Positions 18,711 through 27,157 are shown, counted from the stretch's first letter. The stretch is 64,000 nucleotides of DNA from Phycisphaerae bacterium (GCA_024102815.1 JAGFJJ010000076.1:1-64000), one strand, 5' to 3'. Program-made: numbers and translations. Notes: generated from the sequence alone by a model not told the origin.

Positions 18711-19430
18711 ATGCCGTCTTCGTTTTTGGATGATTACATGGTCGCCCTGCTGGCGGGGAAACGAGAGGGTTGTCGGACGCTGGTCAAGCGAGCGCTCGAC
18801 AGGGCGAACGGGGCCATCCCCGTATATCGCGAGCTGCTCTGGCCCGCGATGGAACGGGTGGAAAAACTCTACCGCGGCGACCGCATCAACACTGCGGCGG
18901 AGCACATGGCCACGCGGATCAACCGCTGTATCGCGGATCAGTTGCAGGTCGCACTGGATCGCAGCGAGCCCATCGGCAAGTGCGTGCTGATCGCCTGTGC
19001 CGACGGTGAGCCGGAGGAGCTCGGGGCACAGATGACCGCGGACCTGTTCGAATCCCGCGGCTGGGAAGTCTATTTCCTCGGCGGCGGCGTGCCCAACGAC
19101 GAAATTCTCCACTTGGCCGGGCAGCTTCGCCCGGACCTCCTCCTGGTCTTCGGGACGCAGCCCAACGGTGTTCCGGGTGTGCGACACCTGATTGACCTGA
19201 TTCGCAACATCGGGGTCAACCCCACCATGAATGTCATGGTAGCCGGCGGCGTCTTCAACCGGGCGGACGGTCTCTGGAAGGAAGTCAACGCCGACCTCTT
19301 TGCGCGAACGGCGCTGGATGCCCTGCCCCTGGCCGAAGGGGCTGAGCCCCGCACGCCGACGCCCATGCCTATGAATGGCGTGAAGAAACGGCGACGGAGA
19401 CGCAAGGCGGCGCTGGCGGAGTCGGCATAA
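18711..19430 (+). CDS. cobalamin-binding-fold protein lacking the His ligand
   Basis: A 239-residue protein with the two-part architecture of MerR-less corrinoid sensors. It has an N-terminal four-helix cap (about 5-85) with LWPAMERVEKLY, then a Rossmann-like B12-binding domain (about 90-200) with DLFESRGWEVYFLGGGVPNDEIL. The axial-ligand motif DxHxxG reads E100-P-E102-E-L-G105, so neither the Asp nor the His is present. It may bind cobalamin without His ligation or bind something else. The C-terminus is a Lys/Arg cluster (KKRRRRRK). ATG at 18711 follows GGGGAG. A strong terminator lies 67 bases downstream, so it is transcribed alone or ends its unit. Confidence 0.75.
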   Translation: MPSSFLDDYMVALLAGKREGCRTLVKRALDRANGAIPVYRELLWPAMERVEKLYRGDRINTAAEHMATRINRCIADQLQVALDRSEPIGKCVLIACADGEPEELGAQMTADLFESRGWEVYFLGGGVPNDEILHLAGQLRPDLLLVFGTQPNGVPGVRHLIDLIRNIGVNPTMNVMVAGGVFNRADGLWKEVNADLFARTALDALPLAEGAEPRTPTPMPMNGVKKRRRRRKAALAESA

Positions 19431-19496
19431 AGACAAGACAAGAAACCGATCGCGACCCGCTCCGACGGAGCAAATCGCGAGACCACCCCCCCAAAT

Positions 19497-19529
19497 CGGA
19501 CCGTGCCGAAAGGTGCGGTCCGTTTTTTT
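19497..19529 (+). terminator. rho-independent terminator after the B12-fold gene
   Basis: An 11-base stem, CGGACCGTGCC pairing with GGTGCGGTCCG (one mismatch), closed by a GAAA tetraloop and followed by seven T residues. It is a textbook intrinsic terminator for the gene ending at 19430. Confidence 0.9.
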
Positions 19530-19807
19530 GGTCGTTGAACGCTTCATTGGCGTGGAATCTCGGACGCGGCGAGTTCAGCAACCCCATTGGTTTCGCCCCA
19601 ATCGGCGCCGCGTCACGCCCGCGTTTCAGATGGAAGACACATTGGAACTTTCCACCGACCGATGTGTCCAATGCCAATGACGGGTGCAGCGGAAGCTCGT
19701 CCTTGGGGTTCATCACGCTTGGCGACGAGGATCGATCGGACTTGCCCGCTTGCGCTGCGCGCTGCAAGCTATGAGACACACTTACGTTCAACGAAAAGGA
19801 GATGGCC

Positions 19808-21361
19808 ATGGTTCCCCGTATTCGAGTACTGCCTCTGCTTTGCGCTACGTTGGGTCTTTCGATCTGCGGCGCAGCGACCAGCGCGGCTGAGCAGGGCACC
19901 GCCCTGACGATCTACAGCACTGCCCGTCCGGGCGCCGTCCCGCCCGAACTCTATCAGCCGGGCATGCGTCCGGAGTACAGCCGGGTGAATTATTCCCAGT
20001 CCATTCCCGGTTTCGCCATCGTCCGCCAGGAGCGGGACATCGAACTGCCCCAGCGGCGAAGCACGGTGCGGTTCGTCGATGTCGCATCGCAGATCGATCC
20101 CACCACGGTGCGCTTCGAGTCGTTGACCGACCCGACGGGGACGAATGTCCTCGATCAGAATTTCGAGTTCGACTTGGTAAGCACGGCCAAGCTGATGGAG
20201 CGCTTCCTGGACAAGGAGATCGTCGTTGAGCAGGCGCAGGGAGATCGGATCAGCACCTTCACGGGCAAGCTCCTGAGCACGTCGGGCGGGCTTGTCCTCC
20301 AGGACAAGGACGGGCAGGTCAAGGTAATCAACGGCTACTCCAACGTGCAGTTCCCCGATCTCCCCGGTGGCCTGATCACGCGCCCCACTTTGGTGTGGGA
20401 TGTCGTAGCCGAAAAAACCGGTCAGCAGCGCATGCGCGTAAGCTACGAGACGAAGGCCATCACGTGGTGGGCCGACTACAACCTGGTCTTCACACCGGGC
20501 AAGGACGCCAACAGTGGGTTGCTCGATGTCGGTGCCTGGGTGAGCATCATCAATCAATCCGGAGCAACATACGGCGATGCCAGGCTGAAGCTGATTGCCG
20601 GCGATGTGCATCGTGCCCAGCCGCAAGGCACGGCCTACCCCATGGCGGCGAAGATGCGGCGGATGGCCGCGATGGACATGGAAGAAGCCGCCGGGTTCGA
20701 GGAGAAGTCATTCTTCGAGTATCACCTTTACACGCTGGGCCGGCCGGCCACACTTCCGGACAGTTCCACCAAGCAGATCGAGCTCTTTCCCACGGCGCGA
20801 AATGTGCCTGCCGAGAAGGTCCTGGTGTACTACGGCCTCGGGGGATTCTACCCCTACTACGGCAGCCCCATGACGGACCGCAACTTCGGCGTGGAGTCCA
20901 ACAAAAAGGTCGACATCTACCTCCGCTTCAAGAACGAGGAGAAGGCGGGCATGGGCATGCCGCTGCCCTCGGGGCGGATTCGCGTGAGCCAGCGCGACCC
21001 GGCCGACGACTCTTTGGAATTCATCGGCGAGGACACCATCGACCACACCCCCAAGGATGAGCCGGTGCTCATCAAGTTGGGCAGCGCTTTCGATGTTGTC
21101 GGCGAGCGTCGCCAGACCAACTTCGAGCTGGACACGCGTCGCAACACCATGACGGAATCGATTGAAATCAAGATCCGCAATCACAAGGACACGCCGGTGA
21201 AGGTGATCGTGAAGGAGAACCTCTACCGATGGATGACCTGGCAGATTACGGAGAAGTCGCACGACTACGAGAAGATCGACTCGCGGACGATTCACTTCCC
21301 GGTCACGGTGGAGAAGGACGGCGAGGCGGTGATCACGTACACGGTCAAGTACACGTGGTAG
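19808..21361 (+). CDS. secreted DUF4139 domain-containing protein
   Basis: A 517-residue exported protein with an N-terminal signal peptide (LLCATLGLSICGAATSAAE; cleavage near residue 27). The C-terminal half has the DUF4139 signature of the MuiA-like family: MRVSYETKAITWWADYNL, YGDARLKLIAGDVH, a central YHLYTLGRPATLP motif, KVLVYYG and VEYTV-like VITYTVKYTW at the end. The family has an all-beta fold and no agreed enzymatic activity. The second ATG (19808) was chosen because GGAG lies about seven bases ahead of it, whereas it almost touches the first ATG. It ends 25 bases before a terminator hairpin and stands alone. Confidence 0.85.
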   Translation: MVPRIRVLPLLCATLGLSICGAATSAAEQGTALTIYSTARPGAVPPELYQPGMRPEYSRVNYSQSIPGFAIVRQERDIELPQRRSTVRFVDVASQIDPTTVRFESLTDPTGTNVLDQNFEFDLVSTAKLMERFLDKEIVVEQAQGDRISTFTGKLLSTSGGLVLQDKDGQVKVINGYSNVQFPDLPGGLITRPTLVWDVVAEKTGQQRMRVSYETKAITWWADYNLVFTPGKDANSGLLDVGAWVSIINQSGATYGDARLKLIAGDVHRAQPQGTAYPMAAKMRRMAAMDMEEAAGFEEKSFFEYHLYTLGRPATLPDSSTKQIELFPTARNVPAEKVLVYYGLGGFYPYYGSPMTDRNFGVESNKKVDIYLRFKNEEKAGMGMPLPSGRIRVSQRDPADDSLEFIGEDTIDHTPKDEPVLIKLGSAFDVVGERRQTNFELDTRRNTMTESIEIKIRNHKDTPVKVIVKENLYRWMTWQITEKSHDYEKIDSRTIHFPVTVEKDGEAVITYTVKYTW

Positions 21362-21386
21362 CATGAGACAGAAGCGGGCTCCGAAC

Positions 21387-21425
21387 GCCCCGTCGCGGCA
21401 ATAGACGCTGCGGCGGGGCATTTTG
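21387..21425 (+). terminator. terminator after the DUF4139 gene
   Basis: A 13-base stem, GCCCCGTCGCGGC against GCTGCGGCGGGGC, with a seven-base loop, followed by ATTTTGTTT. One internal mismatch. It is well placed to end the DUF4139 transcript before tRNA-Pro. Confidence 0.8.
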
Positions 21426-21579
21426 TTTCCGGTAGGGGGATGTCGCGTCGGAAGCGGGCGGGGGATGTCCGCGTCCGAGAATCGCGAGCAGGGCCCGGAT
21501 GGAACGGGACCGGGCCCGGTCGTTCCCGCCTGTGAGTTGACGGGCGGGAAGGGCCCGATTAGGCTGGGTGGTTCCTCTT

Positions 21580-21654
21580 CGGGGCGTAGCTCAGCCTGGC
21601 TAGAGCGCAGCGTTCGGGACGCTGAGGTCGCAGGTTCAAATCCTGTCGCCCCGA
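21580..21654 (+). tRNA. tRNA-Pro (anticodon CGG)
   Basis: The acceptor stem CGGGGCG/CGCCCCG, D arm GCTC/GAGC, anticodon stem CAGCG/CGCTG with loop TTCGGGA (anticodon CGG at 21615-21617), and T arm GCAGG-TTCAAAT-CCTGT are all present. The discriminator is A and CCA is not encoded. It reads CCG codons. The DNA directly downstream is structurally unusual (inverted repeat and broken S23 ORF). Confidence 0.97.
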
Positions 21655-21673
21655 TTGCCGCGAAGCGGCAATA

Positions 21674-21792
21674 GAGCAGGTGAGCGCAAGAACATCAGAA
21701 CAGGAGAGGGAAGAAACTCTCCGGGACGCGACCCGGGTTCCGGTGCTTTGGATCGCTCACTTGCGGTCTCCTGTTCAACAGATCACCTGCTC
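21674..21792. repeat. long inverted repeat between tRNA-Pro and the S23-type ORF
   Basis: The outer arms 21674-21707 and 21767-21792 pair through GAGCAGGT/ACCTGCTC and GAACAGGAGA/TCTCCTGTTC, with an eight-base bulge on the left arm. Inside lies a second hairpin CCGGG-ACGCGA-CCCGG. GTGAGCG at 21680 can also pair with CGCTCAC at 21754, so two alternative foldings compete. As RNA it would be a strong, possibly switching, structure in the leader of the following ORF. Confidence 0.6.
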
Positions 21793-21815
21793 GCGCGGAA
21801 GCGATTGAACGTCCA

Positions 21816-22178
21816 ATGGCGTTCATGTTTGAGAAGCTCGACGTCTACCAGAAGGCCGTGGACTTTGCCGATGAGATTGCAGCCCTGACCGAAGGCTTCC
21901 CCCGCGGTTACGGCTCCCTCGTCGATTAGTTGAATGGTGCCGCGCTTTCGATCGCAGCAAACCTCGCCGAAGGAAACGGGCGCTTCACCAAGCCCGACCG
22001 GCGAAACATCTTCACGATCGCGCGTGGATCGGCACAGGAGTGCATTCCTTTGCGGGAGATCGCGCGCCGCCGGGGACTTGTCCTGGAGCGAGCAGCCCTC
22101 GGCCTGCGAGAGCGACTTGAGACCATCGCCAAGATGATCTCGGGCCTGATCAACGGGCTGGACAAGCGCGAGACCTGA
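21816..22178 (+). pseudogene. four-helix bundle protein (S23/IVS type) interrupted by TAG
   Basis: The frame from ATG 21816 to TGA 22178 encodes a 120-codon protein matching the four-helix bundle family first known from 23S rRNA intervening sequences (FEKLDVYQKAVDFADEIA, FPRGYGSLVD, then LNGAALSIAANLAEGNGR and KMISGLINGL). Codon 38 is TAG (21927-21929), exactly where family members carry Gln in VDQLRRAA-like sequences, so a single CAG-to-TAG change would explain it. Frame is kept on both sides. TTG at 21930 could restart translation of the second part. It is either a recent pseudogene or a suppressed or re-initiated gene. The long inverted repeat lies just upstream. Confidence 0.85.
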
Positions 22179-22251
22179 ATGCTCCGGACTTCACTCCTTC
22201 CCAGAGGCGGAAGAATGGCAGAACAGGCGAGGCGTACGGAAAGGGAACCAA

Positions 22252-22632
22252 ATGGAGCAGGTGCTCGGAATCGGCGGCGTATTCTTCAAAGCCCGCGATC
22301 CGAAGGCGCTCGCCGCCTGGTATCGTGAACACCTGGGCGTGCCTGTCGAACCGCAGCAGACCTACGGGGCATTCGCTTCCACCGCGGCCGGGGAGCAGGC
22401 CGTCTGGTCTGCGTTCCCTGCTGACACATCTTACTTCGGTCCGGGTCCGGCGCCTTTCATGGTCAATTATCGCGTACGAAACCTCGATGCCATGTTGGCC
22501 CAACTTCGAGCCGCCGGGGTTCAGGTGGACGACAAAGTCGAGGACTACGAATTCGGCCGGTTCGGCTGGGCGACCGACCCGGAGGGTAACCGTTTCGAGC
22601 TGTGGGAGCCGCGCTCACCCGGGCAAGGATAG
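22252..22632 (+). CDS. VOC-family (glyoxalase/bleomycin resistance-like) protein
   Basis: A 126-residue vicinal-oxygen-chelate protein with two beta-alpha-beta-beta-beta modules. The first begins LGIGGVFFKARDPKALAAWYREHLGV and the second begins MVNYRVRNLDAMLAQLRAAGV and ends FGWATDPEGNRFELWEP. The family dimerises and binds a divalent metal. The metal-ligand set here is incomplete by eye (no clear His in the first strand), although the C-terminal Glu of FELWEP is kept. It sits between the broken S23 ORF and a decayed second fragment of that ORF. Substrate unknown. Confidence 0.85.
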   Translation: MEQVLGIGGVFFKARDPKALAAWYREHLGVPVEPQQTYGAFASTAAGEQAVWSAFPADTSYFGPGPAPFMVNYRVRNLDAMLAQLRAAGVQVDDKVEDYEFGRFGWATDPEGNRFELWEPRSPGQG

Positions 22633-22965
22633 GCGCTTCATGCCGAGCCAGCGGCCGAATTCGGGCGGGTTGCGATCCCGGGAACTCGTCGTATCTCCGA
22701 AGATGGTCGCATTCGCCGGCGCATGTTGAACACTGAGAAACGGCTCCCCGCGTGGCTACCATTTCCGGGCCGCTTGGCAGGGATTCTTGGAATCCGACCG
22801 ACATGTGTGGTTGAACGCCGACCTGAAGAGAACTGCCAGGATGATCCCGGGTGCAACCAACGGCCTGGACAGGTGCGATGTCCGGAAGGTAGCATTCCAC
22901 TGAAACGGCGTGACCCCGATGGCCCATCTCATTCGACATGCGAATCGCACAGAGTGGTGACTGCG
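22633..22965. other. intergenic stretch with an S23 relic
   Basis: About 330 bases between the VOC gene and the zinc-ribbon gene. A frame is open through most of it, but it has no convincing start, and it contains a relic of the upstream S23-type gene at 22835-22879. I see no other gene. Confidence 0.5.
22835..22879 (+). pseudogene. decayed 3' fragment of an S23-type four-helix bundle gene
   Basis: These 45 bases align without gaps to 22128-22172 of the upstream S23-type ORF, with 34 identical positions. The translation ARMIPGATNGLDRCD corresponds to AKMISGLINGLDKRE. No start or remaining helices can be recognised. It looks like the tail of a second, older copy, which suggests repeated insertion or tandem duplication behind tRNA-Pro. 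Confidence 0.6.
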
Positions 22966-23403
22966 ATGGCTCGGCAAATCTCCAAAGCGCGGCGAAACGT
23001 CTACTACACCGGGATCGGTCTGATGGTCCTCGGGATACTGCTCTTCTTGTCCACGTTTGTCTCCGCTGCCATGCATTTGGGTGACTCCTCAGGCTTCGGC
23101 GCGCGCGGAGGATCCATGTTCATCAGGGCATTTGGCGGCATGGGCTTGGTATTCGTGGGGGCGGTTGTCCGCGCCGTCGGCGCTGCTGGCCTGGCCGGCT
23201 CCGGTCTCGTTCTGGATCCGCAAAAGGCGCGAGAAGACTTGGAACCCTACAGCCGCATGGCTGGCGGCATGGTGAAGGACGGTTTAGAGGAGGTGCGAAT
23301 CGATCTCGGGCCGCAGAAGGTCGTCATGATCAAATGCCCGGATTGTGCAAAGTTGAATGAAGAGGACTCGAAGTTCTGTCAGGAGTGTGGGAGGCGCCTG
23401 TAA
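22966..23403 (+). CDS. small membrane protein with C-terminal zinc ribbon
   Basis: A 145-residue protein with two membrane segments (about 14-36, IGLMVLGILLFLSTFVSAAM, and about 56-80, GGMGLVFVGAVVRAVGAAGLAG). A cytosolic stretch follows (QKAREDLEPYSRMAGGMV), then a C-terminal zinc ribbon CPDCAKLNEEDSKFCQECGRRL, where four Cys in two CxxC pairs should bind one zinc. ATG at 22966 begins a basic N-terminus (ARQISKARRNVYY). Function unknown. Such ribbon-tailed membrane proteins recur in this window (38206, 38616, 56303). Confidence 0.75.
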   Translation: MARQISKARRNVYYTGIGLMVLGILLFLSTFVSAAMHLGDSSGFGARGGSMFIRAFGGMGLVFVGAVVRAVGAAGLAGSGLVLDPQKAREDLEPYSRMAGGMVKDGLEEVRIDLGPQKVVMIKCPDCAKLNEEDSKFCQECGRRL

Positions 23404-23497
23404 GATCGAGGTGGCGCCGATACGCTCTGCTCACCAGCCAATGCGACCGAGGCGGCCTCATTGTTGTGTTAGATGACACCCTTGAACCCGTTCTGCC

Positions 23498-24133
23498 GTG
23501 AACAACCCCTGGCTGTCCATTCCTTTGGCCGATTACGAAGGCCACATGGCCCTGCCCGAGGTCGGCCAGTCCACACTATTGAGTGGAGTATTCGAATCCG
23601 TGCTACGCCGGTTCGCGCCGGCATCCGTTGCGGTGCTGGGCTGCGCCGGCGGTAACGGCTTCGAGTACATCGATCCGAATGTCACACGGCGCATCGTGGG
23701 CGTCGACATCAATCCCGACTATATTGCACACACACAGAGTCGCTTTGGGGCTCGCCTGCCCGGACTGGAGCTGTACGCCCTTAACGTTCAGGTCGACGCA
23801 TGGCCGATTGCGCCAGTGGAACTCGTCTTCGCCGGACTGCTGTTCGAATATGTGGAGCCGCGCGAGGTGCTGGACCGGATCCGCGTCATGCTCCGGCCGG
23901 GGGGCGTGCTTGTGACCGTCCTGCAACTACCCAACGACGACATTCCCGAGGTCACGCCCTCGCCTTTCAAGAGCCTGGAGGCGCTCGATTCGATCATGCG
24001 GCTCGTGCCACCGGAAGCGCTGAAGCAAATGGCCGAGCAATTGGGTTACCGCGAGACGGACGCGCATTCAATTGCGACGACCGGCGGAAAGCAGATGATG
24101 GTGCAGACATTCACCTACCCGGCCGCTGAATGA
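23498..24133 (+). CDS. class I SAM-dependent methyltransferase
   Basis: A 211-residue Rossmann-fold methyltransferase. Motif I is VAVLGCAGGNGFEYI (about 46-60), the acidic end of strand 2 is IVGVDINPDYI, motif II/III is VELVFAGLLFEYVEP, and the post-III segment is LRPGGVLVTVLQLP. The start is GTG at 23498, followed by NNPWLSIPLADYEGHM, a conserved-looking N-terminal cap with substrate-binding potential. It stands alone between the zinc-ribbon gene and the convergent old yellow enzyme. Substrate unknown. Confidence 0.85.
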   Translation: MNNPWLSIPLADYEGHMALPEVGQSTLLSGVFESVLRRFAPASVAVLGCAGGNGFEYIDPNVTRRIVGVDINPDYIAHTQSRFGARLPGLELYALNVQVDAWPIAPVELVFAGLLFEYVEPREVLDRIRVMLRPGGVLVTVLQLPNDDIPEVTPSPFKSLEALDSIMRLVPPEALKQMAEQLGYRETDAHSIATTGGKQMMVQTFTYPAAE

Positions 24134-24178
24134 CCTATTTGCAATCGGACGCGGTGTGAACGGTATTGCCCGCTCGAA

Positions 24179-25249
24179 TTACCTACATGCCCGCGCATAT
24201 TGAACCGGCATGGGTACTTTGTCCGCCTTGCGCAGCGTGTGGGCGGCATGCCACGGCCAGTACGGATCGCGAAGCATCTCGCGGGCGAGCAGAACGATGT
24301 CGGCGCGGCCGTTGCGTATTACCTCATCGGCCTGCATGGGGTCGGTGATCAGGCCGACGGCCGCAGTCGGAATCTCTGCCTGGCGGCGAATGGCCTCGGC
24401 GAACGGCACCTGGTAGCTCGCTCCCGCCGGGATGCGGGCCTTGGGCGTTCCCGCGCCGGAGCTGCAGTCGATCAGGTCAACGCCTTCCGCCTTGAGCCTC
24501 CTGGCCAGCTCGACGGATTCTTCCAGTGTCCACCCGCCCTCAAACCAGTCCGTACAGGAGAGTCGCACGGCGAGAGGCCGATCCTCCGGCCAGGCTCGTC
24601 GAACAAGACGCACGGTCTCCATCGTAAACCGGATTCGATTCTCGAGGCTGCCGCCGTATTCGTCAGTGCGAACGTTGGACAGCGGCGAATGGAAGCTGTG
24701 GATCAGGTAGCCGTGGGCGCCGTGAATTTCGAGCAGGCGGTAATCCGCGAGAAGCGCTCTTTCCGTTGCCGAGACGAACGCCGATTGGATCTTCCTGATT
24801 TCGTCGATCGTAAGCTCCCGCGGTCGGGGATCGCCGTCGTAGAACGGGATGGGGCTCGGCCCGACACATTCCCAGCCGCCTTGAGATTCTGTCAGCACGC
24901 CGTCGCCCTCCCACGGTACGGCCGTGCTCGCCTTTCGACCCGCGTGTGCGAGCTGAATGGCGGGGATCGCGCCGTGTTCGAGGATGAAGCGGTTGATTCG
25001 CGCCAGCGGCTCAATCTGCTCGTCGGACCACAGGCCGGCGTCACCCGGAGAAATGCGTCCTCGCGGTTCCACGGCCGTCGCTTCGCAGATGATCAGTCCG
25101 GCTCCGCCTATCGCGCGCGATCCGAGGTGCACGAGATGCCAGTCGGTGGCTCTGCCATTCTCCGAGCTGTACTGGCACATCGGCGAAACACCGATGCGGT
25201 TACGCATGGTCACACCGCGCAGTGTGAGCGGATCAAGCAGGTTCGGCAT
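24179..25249 (-). CDS. NADH:flavin oxidoreductase, old yellow enzyme (YqjM/NamA class)
   Basis: FMN-dependent ene-reductase barrel of 356 residues. It has the class-defining start LLDPLTLRGVTMRNRIGVSPMCQYSS with the YqjM-type Cys in SPMCQY. It also has DWHLVHLGSRAIGGAGLIICEATAV, QLAHAGRKAS, HGAHGYLIHSFHSPLSN (substrate-binding His pair HGAH) and DEYGGSLENRIRF. ATG 25249 was preferred over 25267 because AAGGGG precedes it at the right distance. It would reduce activated C=C bonds with NADPH. No neighbour defines the substrate. Confidence 0.92.
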   Translation of the reverse strand: MPNLLDPLTLRGVTMRNRIGVSPMCQYSSENGRATDWHLVHLGSRAIGGAGLIICEATAVEPRGRISPGDAGLWSDEQIEPLARINRFILEHGAIPAIQLAHAGRKASTAVPWEGDGVLTESQGGWECVGPSPIPFYDGDPRPRELTIDEIRKIQSAFVSATERALLADYRLLEIHGAHGYLIHSFHSPLSNVRTDEYGGSLENRIRFTMETVRLVRRAWPEDRPLAVRLSCTDWFEGGWTLEESVELARRLKAEGVDLIDCSSGAGTPKARIPAGASYQVPFAEAIRRQAEIPTAAVGLITDPMQADEVIRNGRADIVLLAREMLRDPYWPWHAAHTLRKADKVPMPVQYARACR

Positions 25250-25374
25250 TGGTTTCGACCCCTTCATTCATCAGGCAACCGGTGTCCTGTCCGGGCTCCC
25301 TGTGTCCCGCTCGCTTAGAATAGCAGGAGGCTTCGCTTCGCGGTACGTTCGGCGGAACCGGCGGTAACAGGGTA

Positions 25375-26424
25375 TTACACGATGTGTTCGCGGATGTAGT
25401 TGGCGCGAGCGATGGCGCGCTCGTCGTCACCCAGGGAGCGGCCGTGCAGCTTCTGGAGGTGTGCGGTCTGCGTATTCAGGAACAGTTCATTTAAGGTCTT
25501 GATATCGAATTCCGTGAAACGTCCCAGGTGGATCCCCATGCGCAGCGGTGAGAGCAGGCTTTGGGTCTCGTTGCTGGAAATATAGCGGGCGTTCTTCAGG
25601 ATGCCGTAAGCCCTCCAGATGCGGTCGTCCAGTTGTGCGGGGCCGTGGCGGACGATCGCCTCGCGTGCCGCCCGCTCATACTGGCAAATGCGCGGAATAA
25701 TCGACTCGGCGAAAGCCTTGATGATTTCTTCCTCCGTCTGCCCCAATGTGACCTGGTTGGAAATCTGGAAGAGGTCTCCCACGGCTTCGGTGCCTTCTCC
25801 ATATAGACCCCGCACCGCCAGCCGCATGTCTTTGGCGGCCTGCTCCACACGCTCGATGTCCTTCGTCCAACGCAACGCGGGCAGGTGGACCATGACCGAA
25901 ACGCGGATGCCCGTACCGACATTGGTGGGACAGGCCGTGAGGTAACCAAGCTGCTTATCGAATGCGAATGGCACGCGCTGGCCCAGGGCGTCGTCCAGCG
26001 AATTGAGCTCCTCCCAGATGCTGTCGAGTTGCAGCCCGCTGCGCAGACCCTGGATCCGCAGGTGGTCCTCTTCGTTGATCATGACCGCCCTGGTTTCACC
26101 GTCGGAGATGCTGACGCCGCGGCTGCCTTCCGCCGCCGCCTGGTGCCGGCTGATGAGGTGCCGCTCTATGAGGAATTGGCGGTCGATCTCATCGGCCTGG
26201 TTCACGTCGACCAGCAGCGAGTCGCGCTCGCCGGCGAGACTGCTCAATTCGTCGGTGATGACACGGTACACCTCCGTGCGCTCGCCGGAGTCGGCCGTGC
26301 CGAGGAAGCTGAAGTCGGCCAGGTTCCGCGCCAGCCGGATGCGCGAAGAGATGACAATGTCCGTTTCCGGGCCTTCGCCCCGCAGCCACGCCCCCCTGGC
26401 GTTGATGAGGTCGTCGAGTGTCAT
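25375..26424 (-). CDS. mcsB: protein arginine kinase
   Basis: McsB, 349 residues, phosphorylates arginine residues and thereby marks proteins for ClpCP-type degradation. Family motifs are DIVISSRIRLARNLADFSF near 22-40, MINEEDHLRIQ (Glu/His catalytic loop) and LGYLTACPTNVGTGIRVSVMVHLP, with the catalytic Cys in ACPTN. The C-terminal domain (about 260-349) follows. It overlaps the mcsA stop by four bases (ATGA), so the two are translationally coupled. The usual Firmicute partners ctsR and clpC are not beside it. Confidence 0.95.
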   Translation of the reverse strand: MTLDDLINARGAWLRGEGPETDIVISSRIRLARNLADFSFLGTADSGERTEVYRVITDELSSLAGERDSLLVDVNQADEIDRQFLIERHLISRHQAAAEGSRGVSISDGETRAVMINEEDHLRIQGLRSGLQLDSIWEELNSLDDALGQRVPFAFDKQLGYLTACPTNVGTGIRVSVMVHLPALRWTKDIERVEQAAKDMRLAVRGLYGEGTEAVGDLFQISNQVTLGQTEEEIIKAFAESIIPRICQYERAAREAIVRHGPAQLDDRIWRAYGILKNARYISSNETQSLLSPLRMGIHLGRFTEFDIKTLNELFLNTQTAHLQKLHGRSLGDDERAIARANYIREHIV

Positions 26425-26924
26425 TGCTGTGAAGGGTCGGAAGTTTCCAGGGCCTGGATCTTGTCCCGAAGCCGCGCGGCGTTCTCGTAATCCTCCGCCT
26501 CAATCGCGTCCTGGAGTTCGCGGCGAAGCCGGAGGACGCCCGCGAGCCGGTGGGTCGATTCGTCCGCCGTGGGCGGCACCTTGCCGACGTGATGCGTTCC
26601 GCCCTGATGCGCCCGCTCGATGAGCGGCATGAGCTGCGCCCGGAAGATGTCGTAATCATGCGGGCAGCCCAGCAGTCCCTTCATGCGAAATTCGCGAAAG
26701 GTGATCCCGCAATTGGGACACGTGCGGTCGTCGGCCGCCCCGAGGCCCGTCTTGTGCTTGATGAACTCCTGGAGAATCTGGCTCGTCGTCTGCGGCGACT
26801 GCTTGACGATGACGCCCTCCTGCTGGGCGCACTGCTCACAGAGATGCCGGACCTTCTTCTCCGGCACGTCGGTGATGAGCACCGTGGCCTTGGCCTGCTT
26901 ACAGCGTTGACAGAGCTGCTGCAT
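26421..26924 (-). CDS. mcsA: McsB activator, zinc-binding UVR-domain protein
   Basis: McsA-like protein, 167 residues. Treble-clef-like zinc clusters come first (CQRCKQAK near 5-12, HLCEQCAQ near 28-35, TCPNCG near 71-76, GCPHDY near 89). The C-terminus is a UVR motif (RLRRELQDAIEAEDYENAARLRDKIQAL, about 132-160), here named only by its ends RLRREL and RLRDKI. McsA is the activator of the arginine kinase McsB and an adaptor to Clp. It is the promoter-proximal gene of the mcsA-mcsB pair, with a four-base overlap to mcsB. Confidence 0.92.
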   Translation of the reverse strand: MQQLCQRCKQAKATVLITDVPEKKVRHLCEQCAQQEGVIVKQSPQTTSQILQEFIKHKTGLGAADDRTCPNCGITFREFRMKGLLGCPHDYDIFRAQLMPLIERAHQGGTHHVGKVPPTADESTHRLAGVLRLRRELQDAIEAEDYENAARLRDKIQALETSDPSQQ

Positions 26925-27157
26925 GATGCATTACCCCGCAGGCGCGATCATCGCCTGCCTAGCCGATTCTAGATTTCCGCATAATCATCGTCAATTCGAA
27001 GCGATTCGCTGAAGCCGCGGAATCGCCGCGATTCGCCGGCCGCAGGTGCTTTGTAACCTGTTCACGTTGCGGAACTTCAGCAGGGACGCACGTTTCGAAT
27101 GGTGACGGCAGACCGAATGTCTGCTTTCCTGATCCCGGTCTGAATTGCGGCAGGGCC

